From the NCBI GenBank assembly GCA_961205875.1, contig OY540813.1, forward strand, positions 14,045,001-14,109,000: a stretch of DNA of 64,000 nucleotides, given 5' to 3'. Position 1 is the first letter of the stretch. Each line of letters opens with the position of its first letter. Position numbers and translations under genes: made by a program. The notes below the pieces were generated by a model. It was not told where the DNA came from. It searched no databases and saw nothing but the letters and a program-made list of their open reading frames with translations. The stretch comes from Sialis fuliginosa (lineage: Eukaryota; Arthropoda; Insecta; Megaloptera; Sialidae). Shown here piece by piece: positions 47,277-60,208 of this stretch.

Positions 47277-47339
47277 TAGGGTGTTCCATTAAAAAAAATC
47301 AATGATGACTGATATGTTTTTCCTGAGACATCCTGTATA
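47277..47339. repeat. Very short TA-flanked inverted repeat
   Basis: TATAGGGTGTTCCATTAAAA faces GAGACATCCTGTATA over about 60 bp. The ends resemble the TACAGGGTGA family. A minimal MITE or a deletion relict. Confidence 0.45.
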
Positions 47340-49990
47340 CAAGTTTCTTATGTCAAAAAATCCGCAACTAAAAATACTAATCGACGGGTCCGAGCATTTT
47401 TGCACAAAATAATTACCTGAATTTTAAACGAATTTGTTCCTTTCATCGTGAACGCACTGTATAAATATATTGTAAGTATATAATAAATGAATTTAGACAA
47501 GATTTGAAAAATGTAACGTTCGAATGCTAGCCCTATTAAAACTTTTTTGTTAATTATATCTGCAATCGTTTTATGGTCGTTTGGTAGTGTTTGAAGTCTA
47601 TTTTTCACGTTTGATGGTTGTTGATTTAATTATTTTCAATTTAATTGAACTTGCTGTGAAAGTCAATTCGCTACATTTGATTATTGATACCGTATTTATA
47701 TTCGAAGATTTTTTTTTCAAACATTAATCCACGTCTATAACTGGCTGTGTATGTACATATGTACATATAATTTTTTATGAGGTGATAATGAAGTTTTAAA
47801 CAATTACAGTACAATCCTAAAATTTGACTGTAATTATTTGAGTTGTTTTTCATTTATATGCGCTTTTAATTATAAAAATTATATAACTAATTGTTGATAT
47901 AAAAATTAATGCTGCTTATTACTCCTAGTTAAATTAGTAATTATACATTTGGAGGTAACCACACCGCTTTTTCAGAACGATTAATGTGCGTTGTATAATC
48001 ATGCTATTATTGTAAGATATTATTTTATTTTAACAAACATAAGCAACCAACTCTGCTTCTTTATGTTTTATATAAATAAAATGTAGTACTTGAACATCTT
48101 GAATTATTCAGGTATGAGTTACATAGTAATAATATGTAGGTACTCTAGGTACTATACATATTTTATTATTGTTTTGTCTGGCGTATAATATTTTATAGAC
48201 TTCCAAGAAGATAAGCAATCTACAAATAGTGATTATTATACTTGCAAATATTATGAAAATACTAAATCATATAGAAAAGATAATAACAATTGTTTTTATA
48301 TTTTCGTTCTCATATCGTAATGTTGTGTTAGTATACAATATTACACTTATATTTTTAACGAAATATAAAAATAATAAATATATTATTGAAAGCAATGTAA
48401 ATTATAATGTTAACAGTAGTGATGATGCCCATTTTAGGGGGACTATATTTCATACCCTCGGGAATATTCGACTAACGAACAGGTACATAATTTTAGCGTG
48501 ACGCTTTACAGGAGTTATTTTTCAGCGAATTGATTAATTATATGTTTTTCATACATATATGATACGTATAGAGAATATATATATGAATCACAAATGCCTT
48601 TGGCGTTGGGTTAATTGATTTATTTTCAAAATGTGGTAAAACCATTACCCCTGTTTACCTTAATTAAATTTAGCTGAAGGATAAAAATACATTTTATAGG
48701 TTAAATATGAATTTATGATATCGTACTTACACGAAATTTGCTTTTAAATAAAACTCATTTCTAAAATTTCTATACCTATATACATAATAAAATTTTAAAC
48801 ATAACCGTAATTTTAAATATTGTAAAAGAAAACACAGAGAGGTAAAGTGACTCTTGAAATTAAAAAAAATAACTGGTAAGTACGAAGTAGAAAAGGTACT
48901 ACATCTTTTTTTCTTTATTAGGTTTTATAATTATATTTTAATTTGTACATATTATGTTTATATTTATTTTAATAACACTGGTTTCTATTTATACCTTGTA
49001 TTTATAGATTCATATAATTAATTCTTGTCGTTGAATATTTCGTATTTTTTTTACACCATTTCGAAAACTACTTACATTAAATATATATACATCAATAAAT
49101 CGCAGAAAGTAAGATTTTTGTCCAATAAGAAGTAATTTTTTACAGTATGCATCTACACGTATGGAGATATATATATTATATATTATATATTATTATATAA
49201 TATGTATAATGTAAATCATATGCTTATATTTATGTAATTATATTCATGGTAAAATTGTTATGTTCGTGAGTAATCTATATTATTATCATAAATATTAAAT
49301 ATAAATAAGGATTTATGCTATTAATACGAGATGAGTAATATTATTAATCTATTATTAATAATTAATTGGAGATTAAACTTGTTTCTGTTAAGAAGACAGT
49401 ATTTAAATTATAAAAAATAAATTGAAAAAGAAACATTCTATTATTTTTGGAGATATATTAGATATATTACAAAAGCATCTTACTCGAGAACAGGTTAAGA
49501 ATTCAAGTATACATAATATACCTAATCCATTTCATTACTCATGACCATTTTAAGAAATATACATATATCATTGGACACGTAATGTATTTTTTCATTTATA
49601 GACGAGGAGTCTGAGGGATGAAAACGAAGAAAAGGAACTCTTTATACTTTGTGAGTTCGAATCGAACGGATAATAAGAGTGGAGGGCCTGTGTTTGATGT
49701 AGGCTCAAAGAAGCTCGTTTCAAGGATGATTTGGTTAGAGATACTTGTCTTATTTGAGTATCGGTGCTGATGACGGTACCTGATTAAACTGAATTTGTGT
49801 TGCTGAAGTCAACAGTTTTTAGTCTATGGATGATTGGTGAATGATCAATTGAAAAGTGTTTTTATATCTTTTATAGAGGTTTCTATAATACTCAAAGACT
49901 TTTCTTTGGTTAGATTAAAAAATACTGAATTTTGAGTTTTAATTAGTTAATTAAAAAAGGAAAAGAAAACAGTAATAGAAATTGTTGAAT
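47340..49990. other. AT-rich non-coding stretch
   Basis: Microsatellite-like TATATA tracts near 49170-49200. A balanced piece at 49601-49800 follows a TTTATAG acceptor-like site but its frame closes after 23 codons. Confidence 0.4.
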
Positions 49991-49997
49991 AATTATA

Positions 49998-50384
49998 CAG
50001 CTGTACAAAAAAAAATGCGTTAAAAAAAACCTATATAGCATTGTAGTATTGGTCGAGCATAGTCGAAATCCAAATATTTGAAATTTTCTGCTTACCAGTT
50101 TTTTTTGGGTTAAACCAACTTGGAAACATTCAACCTAAACACAAAATTCAAGCTCAAATAAAAAAACTGATAAGCAGAAAATTAAATCTACAATACTATA
50201 TAAGTCGTTTTTTTGGTACCCCCCCTTTTTGGGAAAAATCAATCTAAGCCCAAAATTCAATCTCAAATTAAAAAAAAAAATTAGTAAGCAGAAAATTCCA
50301 AAAGTTTGGATTTCGACTATGCTTGACCAATACCACAAAGTCGCTATTTTGGCTCCGCACTTTTATTTTTTTTGTGTAGCTATG
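49998..50384. mobile_element. TA-flanked foldback element (about 390 bp)
   Basis: CAGCTGTACAAAAAAAAATG faces a related inverted end TTTTTTTTGTGTAGCTATG. Long inner arms pair (TATTGGTCGAGCATAGTCGA against TCGACTATGCTTGACCAATA, TTTTCTGCTTACC against TAAGCAGAAAA). TA flanks suggest Tc1/mariner type. Confidence 0.7.
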
Positions 50385-51049
50385 TAGTTTATCGAATAAT
50401 AATAAATTACAAATTTTAGTTTCCTCATATCAAAAAAAAATAAATAAATATAAAACGCATGTTTACATCGTCTAAAAAGGTAAATTTTCTGAAATTTCAA
50501 TTGTTGTATGTATCACAATATGCCTTAAAATAAATTATTATACACAAGAGTGTATTGAAACATGTGATAATATAATAGGCAGGCATTTATTTATTTACAT
50601 ATTCGCTATAACATTAATGGCCTATTAAATTTTCAATAAAATATTAACATCCTAAACTATTTGTGCTATCAATATAATTATAATTATAAAATAGCTATTC
50701 AAGCGACAAAACTATTGTCGGTTTGTGATACAATATACTATATATATACACTTACACATAATATATTATTTAGTGCCCTAATAAATTGAATTCATCAGGT
50801 AGATAATAGATTGTTAATAAATACAGAACCTTGCTTTATTAATTAATTTAATAAATTATAATAATTGTCGGTATACAAAACACTACTTTGTTTATTTTAG
50901 AATATTCATTTTAACGATATTTGTATTAGGGATTTGCATATATTTTATATATGTAATAATATTTTATATCTCCCATCCCCTTATTTTTCCAGCTGTTATG
51001 TTTGCTATATTGACAATTTGTTTTTAAATATGTTAATTATATTATTATA

Positions 51050-51979
51050 CAGGTTGATTCAGCATTGTCATGCCAAACTTAAACAGTATATTGAAAAAAA
51101 TATTTTAAGCAAAAAACATTATATGAACATGCGTCCGGAAATTTTTCATGAGGAGAGTTTAGTATTAATAAGTGTTATCAATATCTAGTATCAACCAATA
51201 GTAGTTTTGACCAGGGTTGTGCGGGCCCGTGGGGCCCGTAGATTTTTATCCAGTATTTTTCTGTTCGTTATTTTTTTCCTGAGTTAGACAATTGAATAAG
51301 AATAAAATAAACCGTTTTTTTTTCAAATTACACAAAATAAATATATATTTTTGTTCTATGATTGAAGGTAAGAAAAAATGTAATGTACATATACCACCTA
51401 ATAGGTATCCTCTTAGACCTATAGTCAATTATATTACTCTTAAAAGTACTTAACTAACATAACTAAAAAGCGATACTTAATTAAAATGGCTATATGTTGA
51501 TAAGGATGAATTTTTGGAGGTATATTTATATTTTTTGTCTTATTCTTTATCATAGAACAAGAATGTAATTTTCTTTTAATTTGAAGCATCCGTATTAAGT
51601 AAATTTCTGCATGCTTTCTTTTGTATTGATATTTCTTGTAATTCTATAATAAACGAGCAAAAATATTTTTGTGTATTTTGTGTCATACAGTCTTATTTAA
51701 ACGTCTAACTCACAATCAGAGAAAAATTAAAGAATATAAAAATCGATGGGCCTACTGGCCCCATACAGCCCTAATCTAAATTACTATTGATTGATACTAG
51801 ATATCGATAACACTGATTAATACTTATTAATATTAAACCCTGTATCAAACTTCATAACTGTATAGCACAATTAAAGAAATTAAAAAATTCTGGACACATG
51901 TTCATATAATGTTTTTTACTTAAAATATTGTTCTCAATGTAACGATCAAGTTTGGCACAGACAGTGCTGAATCATCCTG
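51050..51979. mobile_element. TA-flanked foldback element (930 bp), ACAGGNTGA family
   Basis: CAGGTTGATTCAGCATTGTC faces GACAGTGCTGAATCATCCTG, with TA on both sides (51048-51049, 51980-51981). Pairing continues through about 200 bp per arm, including the GC-rich GGGTTGTGCGGGCCCGTGGG block (51223 onward) and its diverged inverse near 51750. The GC-rich part may be a second, nested element beginning AGGGTTGTGC. No transposase frame. Confidence 0.75.
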
Positions 51980-53554
51980 TATATTTAAATTATATGGAGG
52001 TAATTAAAATTTTAATATATCAAAACAAAGTTATAATCAAACAAGGTTAAATGTGATGTTGAATGTATTTATTTACAAAGCGACTTAAAAACGCGAATAC
52101 CCTCGGGTGGATGTTTCTAAATTTAGATTTTTGATGCATTTCATTCTTTATGTTTTTATACATAACATATAATATACAATATACATATTGTTTATTAATT
52201 AATATTGCTCCAATCGTTCGTTGATAACATATATGGGACATTCTACTTCAACATAGCTACCTATAATTCTGATTAAAAAAAATATATTTTTTTTACATTT
52301 CTTTATCAAAAAATTGTTCCAAATTAAAATTTTTTTTTCGAATACCTATTTTTTGAAACATGCGTTTTTCATTTTTTTAAAATTGTCAAACTGTCACATT
52401 TTTCATAGTAAATTGTTTGAGTTTTAGTAAATAAAAAGAGCCCAGGCGATATGTATAAATTATTTTTTTGCATTAAAATATTTTTCAAAACAAAAAATTG
52501 TACAATCAGCTAGGATGCAAAAATTTTGTCTTGAATTTAAGAGTTTAGAATAAAATAGTTTAATTATATTTTTATTTCAACGTTTTTACTAAAAAATAAA
52601 TAAGAAACAATCACTACAAGTGATTCACTTTAATCGCGATTTCTAACCCTATAAACAGGGTCAAAACATTGTTCCAGATTAATAGTATCTATAAATATTA
52701 TTATATTTTATAAACAAAGCGAAACCGCTATAGTTAAATATATAACAAATATGAAGTTACAATTAAAATGTGAAAAATATAAGCGTAATTAATGAAAATG
52801 TTTATTTAAATTGAAATACAATTTTGATATTTTGATTAATAAAAGTAAAATCGATGAAATTTTCAATTAACTGCTATAGTGAAATTATTCATGAAAGTTA
52901 TTTGCGAAACAATATTATCTATTTTTGTGTTAAGCATTTTATTTCCATGTCGCTTGTTTCAAAATAGTTGATGCTGGTTTTTGATTAAATTTCATAATTA
53001 ATCTTATAACATTCCCGGAGATGTAACAACATGCATAGCTGGATGTTGTTTCTATGGTCAATTTCATTTCACTGTAGTGGCGTGAAATTTGTAATTTATT
53101 CACAAAATAATTTACGTATAAACAGGTCACTGCAACTGATGTAAAAATCCAACTCATCAACAATGATATTACGTATGTCATTGTGATTAATGTTTTGTTT
53201 GTAATTTTAATAAATTTCTATATTATATTTAAAGTAAAAATATATTATATAATACCCCTACCATAAGAAAAGTGTATAGTAACATATACCTACATACGTA
53301 CATTATTTACTACAGCAGGATGTTTTCTAAAATGTATACGTGTTTTATTACTTTCGTTATTTTGATGTGTTTTGCCTTTATATATTATAAAGAAATTGGA
53401 TAAAATTTGCTATAGTTTGCAAACATTTGGAACAGAGCATTAATTCTGTAATATTATCTATGGATTTTGTTAGGAAATCTATACTGGAAGGGGAGAGAGG
53501 TGTCAGTTGTAACAGTGAATCTACCAATTCAACTATCCAACTATTCTAACTATG

Positions 53555-54761
53555 TAGTTCCATCTAACAGTATGCGATCTAACATTTGATTCCTCAATAA
53601 ATTATCAATAATATACTTTAAAATCAGGTAGTTTGATCAATTGGAATAGACTTTACAACTTTTCTGTAAAAATTGTTACTTTTGATACCACCCTTTCCTA
53701 CATATTTGAATTAACAAAAACACTACATAGTTCCATCTAACAGTATGCGATCTAACATTTGATTCCTCAATAAATTATCAATAATATACTTTAAAATCAG
53801 GTAGTTTGATCAATTGGAATAGACTTTACAACTTTTCTGTAAAAATTGTTACTTTTGATACCACCCTTTCCTACATATTTGAATTAACAAAAACACTACA
53901 TAGTTCCATCTAACAGTATGCGATCTAACATTTGATTCCTCAATAAATTATCAATAATATACTTTAAAATCAGGTAGTTTGATCAATTGGAATAGACTTT
54001 ACAACTTTTCTGTAAAAATTGTTACTTTTGATACCACCCTTTCCTACATATTTGAATTAACAAAAACACTACATAGTTCCATCTAACAGTATGCGATCTA
54101 ACATTTGATTCCTCAATAAATTATCAATAATATACTTTAAAATCAGGTAGTTTGATCAATTGGAATAGACTTTACAACTTTTCTGTAAAAATTGTTACTT
54201 TTGATACCACCCTTTCCTACATATTTGAATTAACAAAAACACTACATAGTTCCATCTAACAGTATGCGATCTAACATTTGATTCCTCAATAAATTATCAA
54301 TAATATACTTTAAAATCAGGTAGTTTGATCAATTGGAATAGACTTTACAACTTTTCTGTAAAAATTGTTACTTTTGATACCACCCTTTCCTACATATTTG
54401 AATTAACAAAAACACTACATAGTTCCATCTAACAGTATGCGATCTAACATTTGATTCCTCAATAAATTATCAATAATATACTTTAAAATCAGGTAGTTTG
54501 ATCAATTGGAATAGACTTTACAACTTTTCTGTAAAAATTGTTACTTTTGATACCACCCTTTCCTACATATTTGAATTAACAAAAACACTACATAGTTCCA
54601 TCTAACAGTATGCGATCTAACATTTGATTCCTCAATAAATTATCAATAATATACTTTAAAATCAGGTTGTTTGATCAATTGGAATAGACTTTACAACATT
54701 TCTGTAAAAATTGTTACTTTTGATACCACCCTTTCCTACATATTTGAATTAACAAAAACAC
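53555..54761 (+). repeat. Tandem satellite: seven 173-bp units
   Basis: Units starting TAGTTCCATCTAACAGTATG begin at 53555, 53728, 53901, 54074, 54247, 54420 and 54593, exactly 173 bp apart. Units 1-6 look identical; the last differs by at least two bases (CAGGTTGTTTG, ACAACATTTC) and lacks its final few bases. The near identity implies recent expansion or gene conversion. The unit length is nucleosome-scale, as in many satellites. No frame crosses the array. Confidence 0.97.
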
Positions 54762-54894
54762 AGTTGGCTACTCTGATCGCAGCACAAGGTACCATTTAAG
54801 TATTGTTGTATTTTACCTACAGTCCATGAGTTAAACTGCCAATTAACCTTATGGAATTGTCATAGATATAAGTTAAGTTTAATTTATTTATTTA

Positions 54895-54925
54895 TAATAC
54901 CGGACATTAGTTTTGTTAGGAACTT
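54895..54925 (+). repeat. Relict end of the TGTCCGGTAT MITE family
   Basis: AATACCGGACATTAGTTTTG resembles the ends of the element at 35309-35640. Only this short end is recognisable. Confidence 0.35.
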
Positions 54926-55836
54926 CAAGTTCACATTGGGTGTTCAATATGAGGACGGAAACACACAACTGTGAACCTGTATATACGGCTGGCATGTTGT
55001 ATACAAGGTCAGAAATATATAATACCCAGAAGTCAAAATCACCGAAGAGAAATGTGATTTTTATTTAAGAATTAATTTTTTAATAATATGATAATTGATC
55101 TACATTCTATATATTTAAATAATGTATTATACATGCGAAATGTTACCTAAATTTATTTTAATATAATTGCAATACTTAACCCAGATATTCCTTGACGTTT
55201 TTAACTTTAAAAATTGATCTGAATAAATTTTGTTCAATCCAGAAAGAAAATTATATATTCAATTTCATTTAAATTCTTCCAAAATACCACGCACAATTCG
55301 AGGATAAAACAGATTTCTAAAGGAGAGTAATTCTTTTGCATAATTTTATGGAGGAAAATAACAAAAAAGCAAGCTATTAAAAAGCCACTTACCATCAAAT
55401 AAGATTTAAAAAAATGAATGTTTTTTCTTGTCTTAAGACAAAAGTGAAATATAACAATAGAACAATAAAATATCCTTCATCCGATAATAAAAACATGACA
55501 GAACGTATTTTTGCCGACAACAGTTTTTTGTACCGCCTAAAATTTTAATGAGCTTTGAGTAAAAATAATGAAAACAAATTAACAAAAGCAGTTTTTGCTC
55601 GCGATAATAAGAAAACAGGATTTAATAAGTTGGCTTACGATTGCTGTGATAGGCGTACAGCAGCTGTCTTGATGGAAGTGTGATACTTTATGCAAGGTGT
55701 TTGAGAAGATAAACTCTTTAATAAGATTTGTTATTTGACTAGTAAGTTGTTATTAAAGAATTAGGTTTTAAATATGTGGAGTGTCTTTGACAATCGGAAC
55801 AAATATATACAGTACGAAATTAATATATGATATTAA

Positions 55837-56018
55837 CAGTGGCGGACTAAGGAATTAAGAAAGGTTGGTACTCAGGGCGGAATGTTAGTTATGTACTAGG
55901 TTCAATTGAATGGTATTTTTTTCAGTTCGCATATACACAACACTTTTAAAAATATTCATCAATGTCTTTTACATCATTTTGCTACCCGGGGAGGATCATC
56001 CCCCCTAGACCGCCACTG
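55837..56018. mobile_element. Possible MITE with CAGTGGCGG ends
   Basis: CAGTGGCGGACTAAGG faces CTAGACCGCCACTG over 182 bp. The ends resemble hAT termini, but the flanking 8-mers differ. Confidence 0.5.
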
Positions 56019-56269
56019 TGTAGTAATGTTTATAAAAACAATAAGAAAAATATCAAAGTAAAACGAATTCTTATAATATTCGTCGTATATTTTGATGGTT
56101 ACCATTATTCCTATTTTATTTCTTAATAAATACATTTACAATGGTTGTATAAAGTTTTATTATACAAAAATATAATAACAAAGTTTCTTTTAATAAAACA
56201 TTCACATAATCCAATTTTTCAAACCGCTGACGTACAAAACAAACTAAAAACAAAACACTATTCCACAAA

Positions 56270-56580
56270 AGGTGTTAAAATTCGCCACTCGACTTGTTTA
56301 CCGCACGTTTGCTAGTAAACAGTTGGCAATTGTGGCGCATAAAGACACAAGTAGCCGAGAAGAGAGGAAGGACTTCTTCATCGTGACCGCTTCTCCCGCG
56401 GGAACATACAATCAGCGGCTTGCCTTGGACGGGCGGCAATCACAGCGTTTATCGCATTTATCAGCGGACTCCGTTTATTTCCTTCGGGACACCATTTCGG
56501 AATTGGTTTTGTCGGTCACGTGTTCTTCGTCCCTGCCCCACCCCCCTCCATCGTTCGTGGAATGTCACATGAAGCAGTAA
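56270..56580. promoter_or_regulatory. GC-rich island with CpG, possible promoter or exon
   Basis: This is the most GC-rich unassigned block of the window. The plus strand is open for 102 codons (56272-56580, start MLKFATRLVYRTFASKQLAI), with a mitochondrial-like basic N-terminus, but no family is recognised. A promoter, for example of a distant upstream neuroligin exon, is equally possible. Confidence 0.3.
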
Positions 56581-56904
56581 TTGGTGTTGTTTGTTTTTGC
56601 TTTTCGTTCGTTTTCCATTAATAGGTCACAGTGGTGGATGCTTTTAGTGGTAGTAAAATTTGAAAAGTAATTAATAATATCATAAATGAGTAGAATTTCT
56701 CCGTGGTTTCGTCAGCATGTATTTCAGTTTCCGCAACTGGCATTTGGAAGAATTCCGATGAACACCAGTTTAGAAAAAAACATGGTTATACTTTCTTCAA
56801 CTACAAACTAGTAAATCGTTCTGTCATCTTTGATGGAGTCACACATAATATACATAAACAAATAATACAAAATATATAATTTTATAATTTTTAACCGATT
56901 TTAT

Positions 56905-57235
56905 ATCAAAAAACATCTACCAAGTAATTGCACAGTGCTTCTTCGTGCTAAATTCACCAAAAGTAGTTAACAATTTAAATAAAAATCGATAAAGTTTTCA
57001 GATAAATTGTCTAGCATTGGTTAACCATTTAATTTTTATACAATTTTACTAAAAAATACATAGTTTGAAATTTTTTTTAAGACGAACTTATTATTTTTTC
57101 GTATACTATTTAATTTTTTGAGAATTTCAATCTAAATCTAAAATACAAACGTCAAAATAACATAAAATTTAAAGAAACAAAACACGATTTTTAAAACAAA
57201 TTTAGATAAATCTTTGCAAGGGAATATTTTACAAC
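56905..57235 (+). repeat. Interspersed repeat, copy B (partner at 32378-32715)
   Basis: CATCTACCAAGTAATTGCAC, GTGCTTCTTCGTGCTAA and AACAAAACACG match copy A in order. Downstream, 57236-57550 continues with TGAGATATCTTGAAAAAATA and GACACACAGACAGACAGAC, which looks like a non-LTR tail. Confidence 0.7.
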
Positions 57236-58666
57236 AAACCTTTTAGACCTATATTAAAGGAAATTGAAAGTTCTACAAAAAAGATTCTATAAAAATTTCA
57301 CGTATGTAACATGTGTCGTTTTTGAGATATCTTGAAAAAATAAATATTTTGGGATGTCACCCCTCCTCCTCACACACGATTTTGAAATGGAACCGTCCTC
57401 AAGCCAGACCCAACTATCCAACCAAATGTCATTAATATCAGTTCAGTGGTATCAGCGTATGACAAAGATTCGTGGGACATACAGACACACAGACAGACAG
57501 ACAATCGGAGAACAATTTTAATTGTCTCAATTTCAAACGATCACAAAGATTCGATATTGCGAGGAAGCAAAAAAGTTGTATAAAAAATGTAAGAATACAT
57601 TGAATATTAAAGTGAATAGCTCATTTTTAGAGTAACAATATTATGAGTCGTAGTTTTGTATAGATCTAAAATACATAGTTATACTCACATAATTTTTCAA
57701 ACCCGTAAATTTTATTCTAAGTATAATATAAATATTATGCAACGAGGTTTTTTCAATAATAAATCAACCACAATGGTATAATTTATACATCTATTGAGAA
57801 TAATAGGAGCATAAATATTAACATAAATCTTCGATGTTTTTAACTGATTGAAGAACAGTATGAAAAAACAACTATAAAATGCAAAGTTTTCATCAATAAA
57901 CACGGCGTTCTATTCAGCGGTAACCTACATTTTCTCGTCTAGTCAATCGGTAGCGAGGACAATGTAACGAACGATAAACCTTGAGAAAGGAAGGAGAATT
58001 GGGGAGAAAGTTCTCTGTAACTAGCGGTGACGAACTAAGATTTCATTAGAGATGATAGAAGTTCTTGTGAGTTTCAAGACACTGACACTTATAATAAATT
58101 CAACATATATACGACCCTCACTCGAGTTATACGACAAAAGAGGATGATGGAAATTATACTCTCAGTAGAAATACATTATATTGAACAATTAATATGTGGC
58201 ATGATACGTTTACTATATTAACAACCCTAAGATAATTGTTATCGATTCTGAATATAACTTGAATTCCTCAATTTGTGTTTTAATATATAATTAGTATTGA
58301 AGCCTAATTTATTAATAATGAATATATTTCAGATTACTGTTTAATTTAGAATATTTATTAACATCCCATTAGGAAGTTATTGTAATCGGTCCGAAAATTA
58401 AAATAAAAAATGTCAACATATTTTTATGTTCACGGGGTGTAAATGTTTGTGAGGGTAAAAATATTTTTTTTGTCGGATTTACTTGAAAATTTAGCATGAA
58501 TAATACAAATAATGAAATATGTATTTCAGTATTTTTTATACGTGCCTAAACAGCCATTGAAGGGATGAAAACCACTCTCAAAATTTGAATTTTAAAATCT
58601 AATAAATACATTTATTAATTCATGTTGCCTTGGAAAAAACACAATTAAATTCAAATTGTCAGATTA

Positions 58667-58833
58667 AGGCCTCTATACACCACCCAGGGTCCCTGAAGAT
58701 TGGGTCGTTTATAGGCAAGTCGGGGCGATTATAGTATATAAAGAACACTACTTACCATAAGAGTACCCGATTTACCCCCACTTTACCTCCCTACAAATCG
58801 GCCTTGCAGATTAGGTGGTGTATAGAGGCCTTC
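58667..58833. mobile_element. MITE with AAGGCCTCTATACACCACC ends (167 bp)
   Basis: The two 19-bp ends are perfect inverted repeats. Flanks are TTA and TCA, so a 3-bp TWA duplication with one mutation is possible; a TTAA-type target cannot be excluded. The superfamily is unresolved. Confidence 0.75.
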
Positions 58834-58849
58834 AGTTATACTAAAAATG

Positions 58850-60208
58850 TATTATATAATTGATATTAGGATATTAGAAAAAAATATTCATAATACAATG
58901 GTTAGTTTTATTTCTGACAAATTCCATTACAATTTTTTATATACATATTAAAAAATTATTTACATAAACTATATGGAAACAATAAATAATCAGTATTCAA
59001 GTATTTATAGTCATACCATGTTGGGAAGTTGGTTGTGTGAACCTCAAGGGTCGAATTTACGGTTTGTTAATTTATTATCATTTTACATGTTTTCATTTGA
59101 GAAATGTGTCATTAATATTATTTATATGCAGTCTGTTTTTTGTATGCAAAATTCGTACTAAAAACAAAATAAATAAGATTTTTATGATTTGAAGAATAAC
59201 ATTTATTAAATTTAAACATTAGAGCAATTCTTGTATTATATGTATAAAGCTAATTGAAGCGATATAAAACATGGTGCCATTTCACTCACTGTTGAGAAAA
59301 TTGTAAAGATAAGAACTTGAAGAGTAATAAATCGTATCCAAAAGCATCTTAACCTAAAACGTTACCCATCAAACAAATCAGATAATCGAAAACTGCCTTC
59401 TTCTTCTTCGCAGTACTGTAACAAATGATTGTGGAGCATATTGTTTACCCCCGACGTATAAAATATTATGCACACTGACAGTTGTTATATATCACCTCTT
59501 TTAGACCTGATCAAGAAACTATAAAACATTTCAAGATGAGAATAAATTAGAATTTCACTAACGGCAGATTTATCATTCTGTGGTCCTACACCAGCGACTG
59601 TTAAAATATAGTACTTGCACAGCTTTTGGCAACTATGTTAAATTCAGCAGCTAAGGAGATATATTTTTAAGTGAAGTATTTTATAGAAAAAAATTATATG
59701 CCAGTAAATTGTTGAACTTTATTGTATTACGTTCCAAAAACTATGTTTCTGTTTTAAAGTTTGTATTGCTAGTTACTTTAGCATTTATACTATTAATGTA
59801 TTATGGACTCGAGTTTGCATGTGCAATGCACGTACAGAAATGCATGGATATTATTACAAACTCGGAACCTGTCATTGAGTATATATTATATTATATGCAG
59901 TTGTGTATTCGGGCCATTCTGATATAACAAAAGCATTGTTCCAAATTTAAGGTCAAACAGAGTTGATGTACAACCATAGAGATATTATACAGGGAATATA
60001 TATGTTTGGTAGAAAGAGAAAATGAATGCGAGGGAATCTAAAATTGAATATTTATTCTATGAAAAAAACAATAGTGTTATAGAGTAGTAATTTTGATTAG
60101 TTTTATTATATACAAAAGTAATAAAGCATGAGTTTGACTTTACCTAATCTGTGTATTATATTTAAGATTTTCTTAACTGTTCTTTACCCTGATCACTACA
60201 TATCTCTA
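58850..60208. other. AT-rich non-coding stretch
   Basis: No gene, repeat end or RNA could be supported. Short open frames are isolated and unlike known domains. Confidence 0.4.

Noticed and set aside
49601..49690. Exon starting after TTTATAG with frame TRSLRDENEEKELF
   Set aside because: The frame closes after 23 codons, no donor is evident and no homologue is recognised.
53555..54761. CRISPR array
   Set aside because: Units are contiguous 173-bp repeats without variable spacers, and the DNA is eukaryotic.
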